This document shows positions 6,063 to 6,920 of a DNA stretch of 6,920 nt, piece by piece. Positions within the stretch are counted from its first letter, which is position 1. Every line of letters starts with the position of its first letter. This stretch comes from Chloroflexota bacterium (GTDB lineage Bacteria > Chloroflexota > Dehalococcoidia > Lucifugimonadales > Lucifugimonadaceae). The stretch covers positions 1 to 6,920 of the forward strand of contig VXTA01000045.1 in NCBI GenBank assembly GCA_009837685.1, in the 5' to 3' direction. A model generated the notes under the pieces. That model saw nothing but the letters and a program-made list of their open reading frames with translations. It searched no databases and had not been told where the DNA came from. The position numbers and the translations under genes are program-made.

Positions 6063-6814
6063 CAGTCTTGTTCACTTTTTGAGTCTTCGGTTTCGGGAGT
6101 TTCGGTCGATTCGGAGGTTTCGGCTGAAACATCGGATGAAGATTCTGCGTTCGAGGCATCTTCTACTGATTGCTCTTCGATCGGTGAACCATTTTCCGAG
6201 TTCTCAGTTTCGGCTTCCTCCTCTGCGGGGCCAGCACTTGGTGTGTGAACTCCCGTCAACCCAAGGCGCCGAGCGCGCTCGGTTTGCGGGTCTCGAAGCA
6301 TCGAGAGAGCCTTGAGGGTTGCTCGAACGGAGTTGACCGGGTTGTTGCCACCGTACGTTTTCGAGAGCACGTCTTGTATACCTGCGGCTTCGATTACTGC
6401 GCGCACGCCGCCACCGGCGATCACACCGGTTCCGGGGGCGGCTGGCAACAGCAGAACTTTGGCGCTTCCATACTTTGCAAAGACTTCGTGCGGGATCGTG
6501 CCTTCTCTAGTGACGATGGGTTGCATCGCCCGCTCGGCGTTTTGTCGGCCTTTGCGCACTGCGTCCGGGACGGATGCGGCCTTGCCAAGCGCAGCCCCGA
6601 CGCGTCCGTTGAAATCGCCGACAACCATCATGGCGCTGAACGATAGATTTCGACCGCCCTTGACGACTTTCGATACGCGTCGGATTTTCACCGCTCGCTC
6701 GAAAAGCTCGGGGCGGTCAGACGCTTCTTCTCGGCGTGGCCGTCGGCGCGGTCTGCCACGACGGTTCCCGTCCGAGCGTGATTCGCCGCGGGATGTTTCG
6801 CTTTGCGTGACCAT
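6062..6814 (-). CDS. rpsE: 30S ribosomal protein S5 with long basic N-terminal and acidic C-terminal extensions
   Basis: S5 supports decoding accuracy and mRNA unwinding at the 30S entry site. The product is 250 residues against about 165-175 typically. The core spans roughly 35-190. It has a dsRBD-like half ([20 protein letters not shown] at 37-56, [20 protein letters not shown] at 59-78) and a second half ([20 protein letters not shown] at 123-142, [15 protein letters not shown] at 156-170). Residues 9-34 are Arg-rich and probably disordered. Residues 193-250 are a Ser/Glu/Thr tail holding 20 acidic residues and a single Lys. The ATG at 6812-6814 has an in-frame stop just upstream. The only good Shine-Dalgarno (GGAGGG) lies 15 bases away, inside the rplR end, and the rplR stop is only 2 bases upstream. 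The frame is open to its TGA, so the tail is not an obvious assembly artefact. Confidence 0.96.
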   Translation of the reverse strand: MVTQSETSRGESRSDGNRRGRPRRRPRREEASDRPELFERAVKIRRVSKVVKGGRNLSFSAMMVVGDFNGRVGAALGKAASVPDAVRKGRQNAERAMQPIVTREGTIPHEVFAKYGSAKVLLLPAAPGTGVIAGGGVRAVIEAAGIQDVLSKTYGGNNPVNSVRATLKALSMLRDPQTERARRLGLTGVHTPSAGPAEEEAETENSENGSPIEEQSVEDASNAESSSDVSAETSESTETPETEDSKSEQD

Positions 6815-6816
6815 GG

Positions 6817-6920
6817 TTAGAAATTAAGACCCTCCGCGCGGGCAGCATCAGCCAACGCCTTCACGCGTCCGTGATACTGGTATCCGCCTCGGTCGAACAC
6901 TACTTTGTGCACACAATGAT
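6817..6920 (-). CDS. rplR: 50S ribosomal protein L18, C-terminal fragment (cut by window edge)
   Basis: L18 binds 5S rRNA and helps attach it to the large subunit. Only the last 33 codons are visible, ending in a TAA at 6817-6819. The visible part reads [20 protein letters not shown] and then AARAEGLNF, the strongly conserved L18 C-terminus. The 5' end lies beyond the right edge. Its position directly upstream of rpsE, two bases away, is the standard spc order and supports the call. Confidence 0.94.
   Translation of the reverse strand, partial: HCVHKVVFDRGGYQYHGRVKALADAARAEGLNF

Noticed and set aside
6060..6064. One-base stop/start overlap of rpsE and rpmD (TGATG)
   Set aside because: Such overlaps are common in ribosomal operons and indicate ordinary translational coupling, not a novelty.
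6312..6827. Plus-strand open frame opposite rpsE, Pro/Arg/Ser-rich
   Set aside because: Its composition is the mirror of the Arg- and Gly-rich S5 codons; no independent evidence of coding.

Overview
This window is a stretch of bacterial core genome: the distal part of the conserved spc/alpha ribosomal-protein cluster, with every gene on the minus strand. Read 5' to 3' on that strand (right to left in window coordinates) the order is rplR (3' end only), rpsE, rpmD, rplO, secY, adk, map, infA, rpmJ, rpsM, rpsK, rpsD, rpoA (5' part only). Two genes run off the edges: rplR at the right and rpoA at the left. Every gene has an intact reading frame with the family's diagnostic motifs.

The host is a bacterium of moderate-to-high GC. 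The sequences of SecY, L15, S11 and S4, and the order secY-adk-map-infA-rpmJ-rpsM-rpsK-rpsD-rpoA, recall Chloroflexota (possibly a Dehalococcoidia/SAR202-like lineage). This is a recollection-based inference, not a search result.

Right part (about 5390-6920): L18, S5, L30 and L15 are packed tightly; rpsE and rpmD overlap by one base. S5 is unusually long because it carries an Arg-rich N-terminal extension and a Ser/Glu-rich acidic C-terminal tail. Middle (about 2300-5360): SecY translocon pore, short-type adenylate kinase, methionine aminopeptidase (TTG start) and IF-1. Left part (1-2280): L36 of the cysteine-free type, S13, S11, a four-cysteine S4, and the N-terminal domain of the RNA polymerase alpha subunit. 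Together these genes build the ribosome, start translation, process nascent N-termini, export proteins and assemble RNA polymerase.

No gap exceeds 300 bases. The two longest are 205 bases between rpsK and rpsD, which holds two mutually exclusive hairpins, and 68 bases between adk and map, which holds an 8-bp inverted repeat and a weak promoter-like sequence. I see no mobile element, CRISPR array, tRNA or rRNA, and no new multi-gene system. The points worth a second look are the two intergenic structures, the zinc-free L36 beside a zinc-type S4, the S5 tails, and a small insertion in S4.
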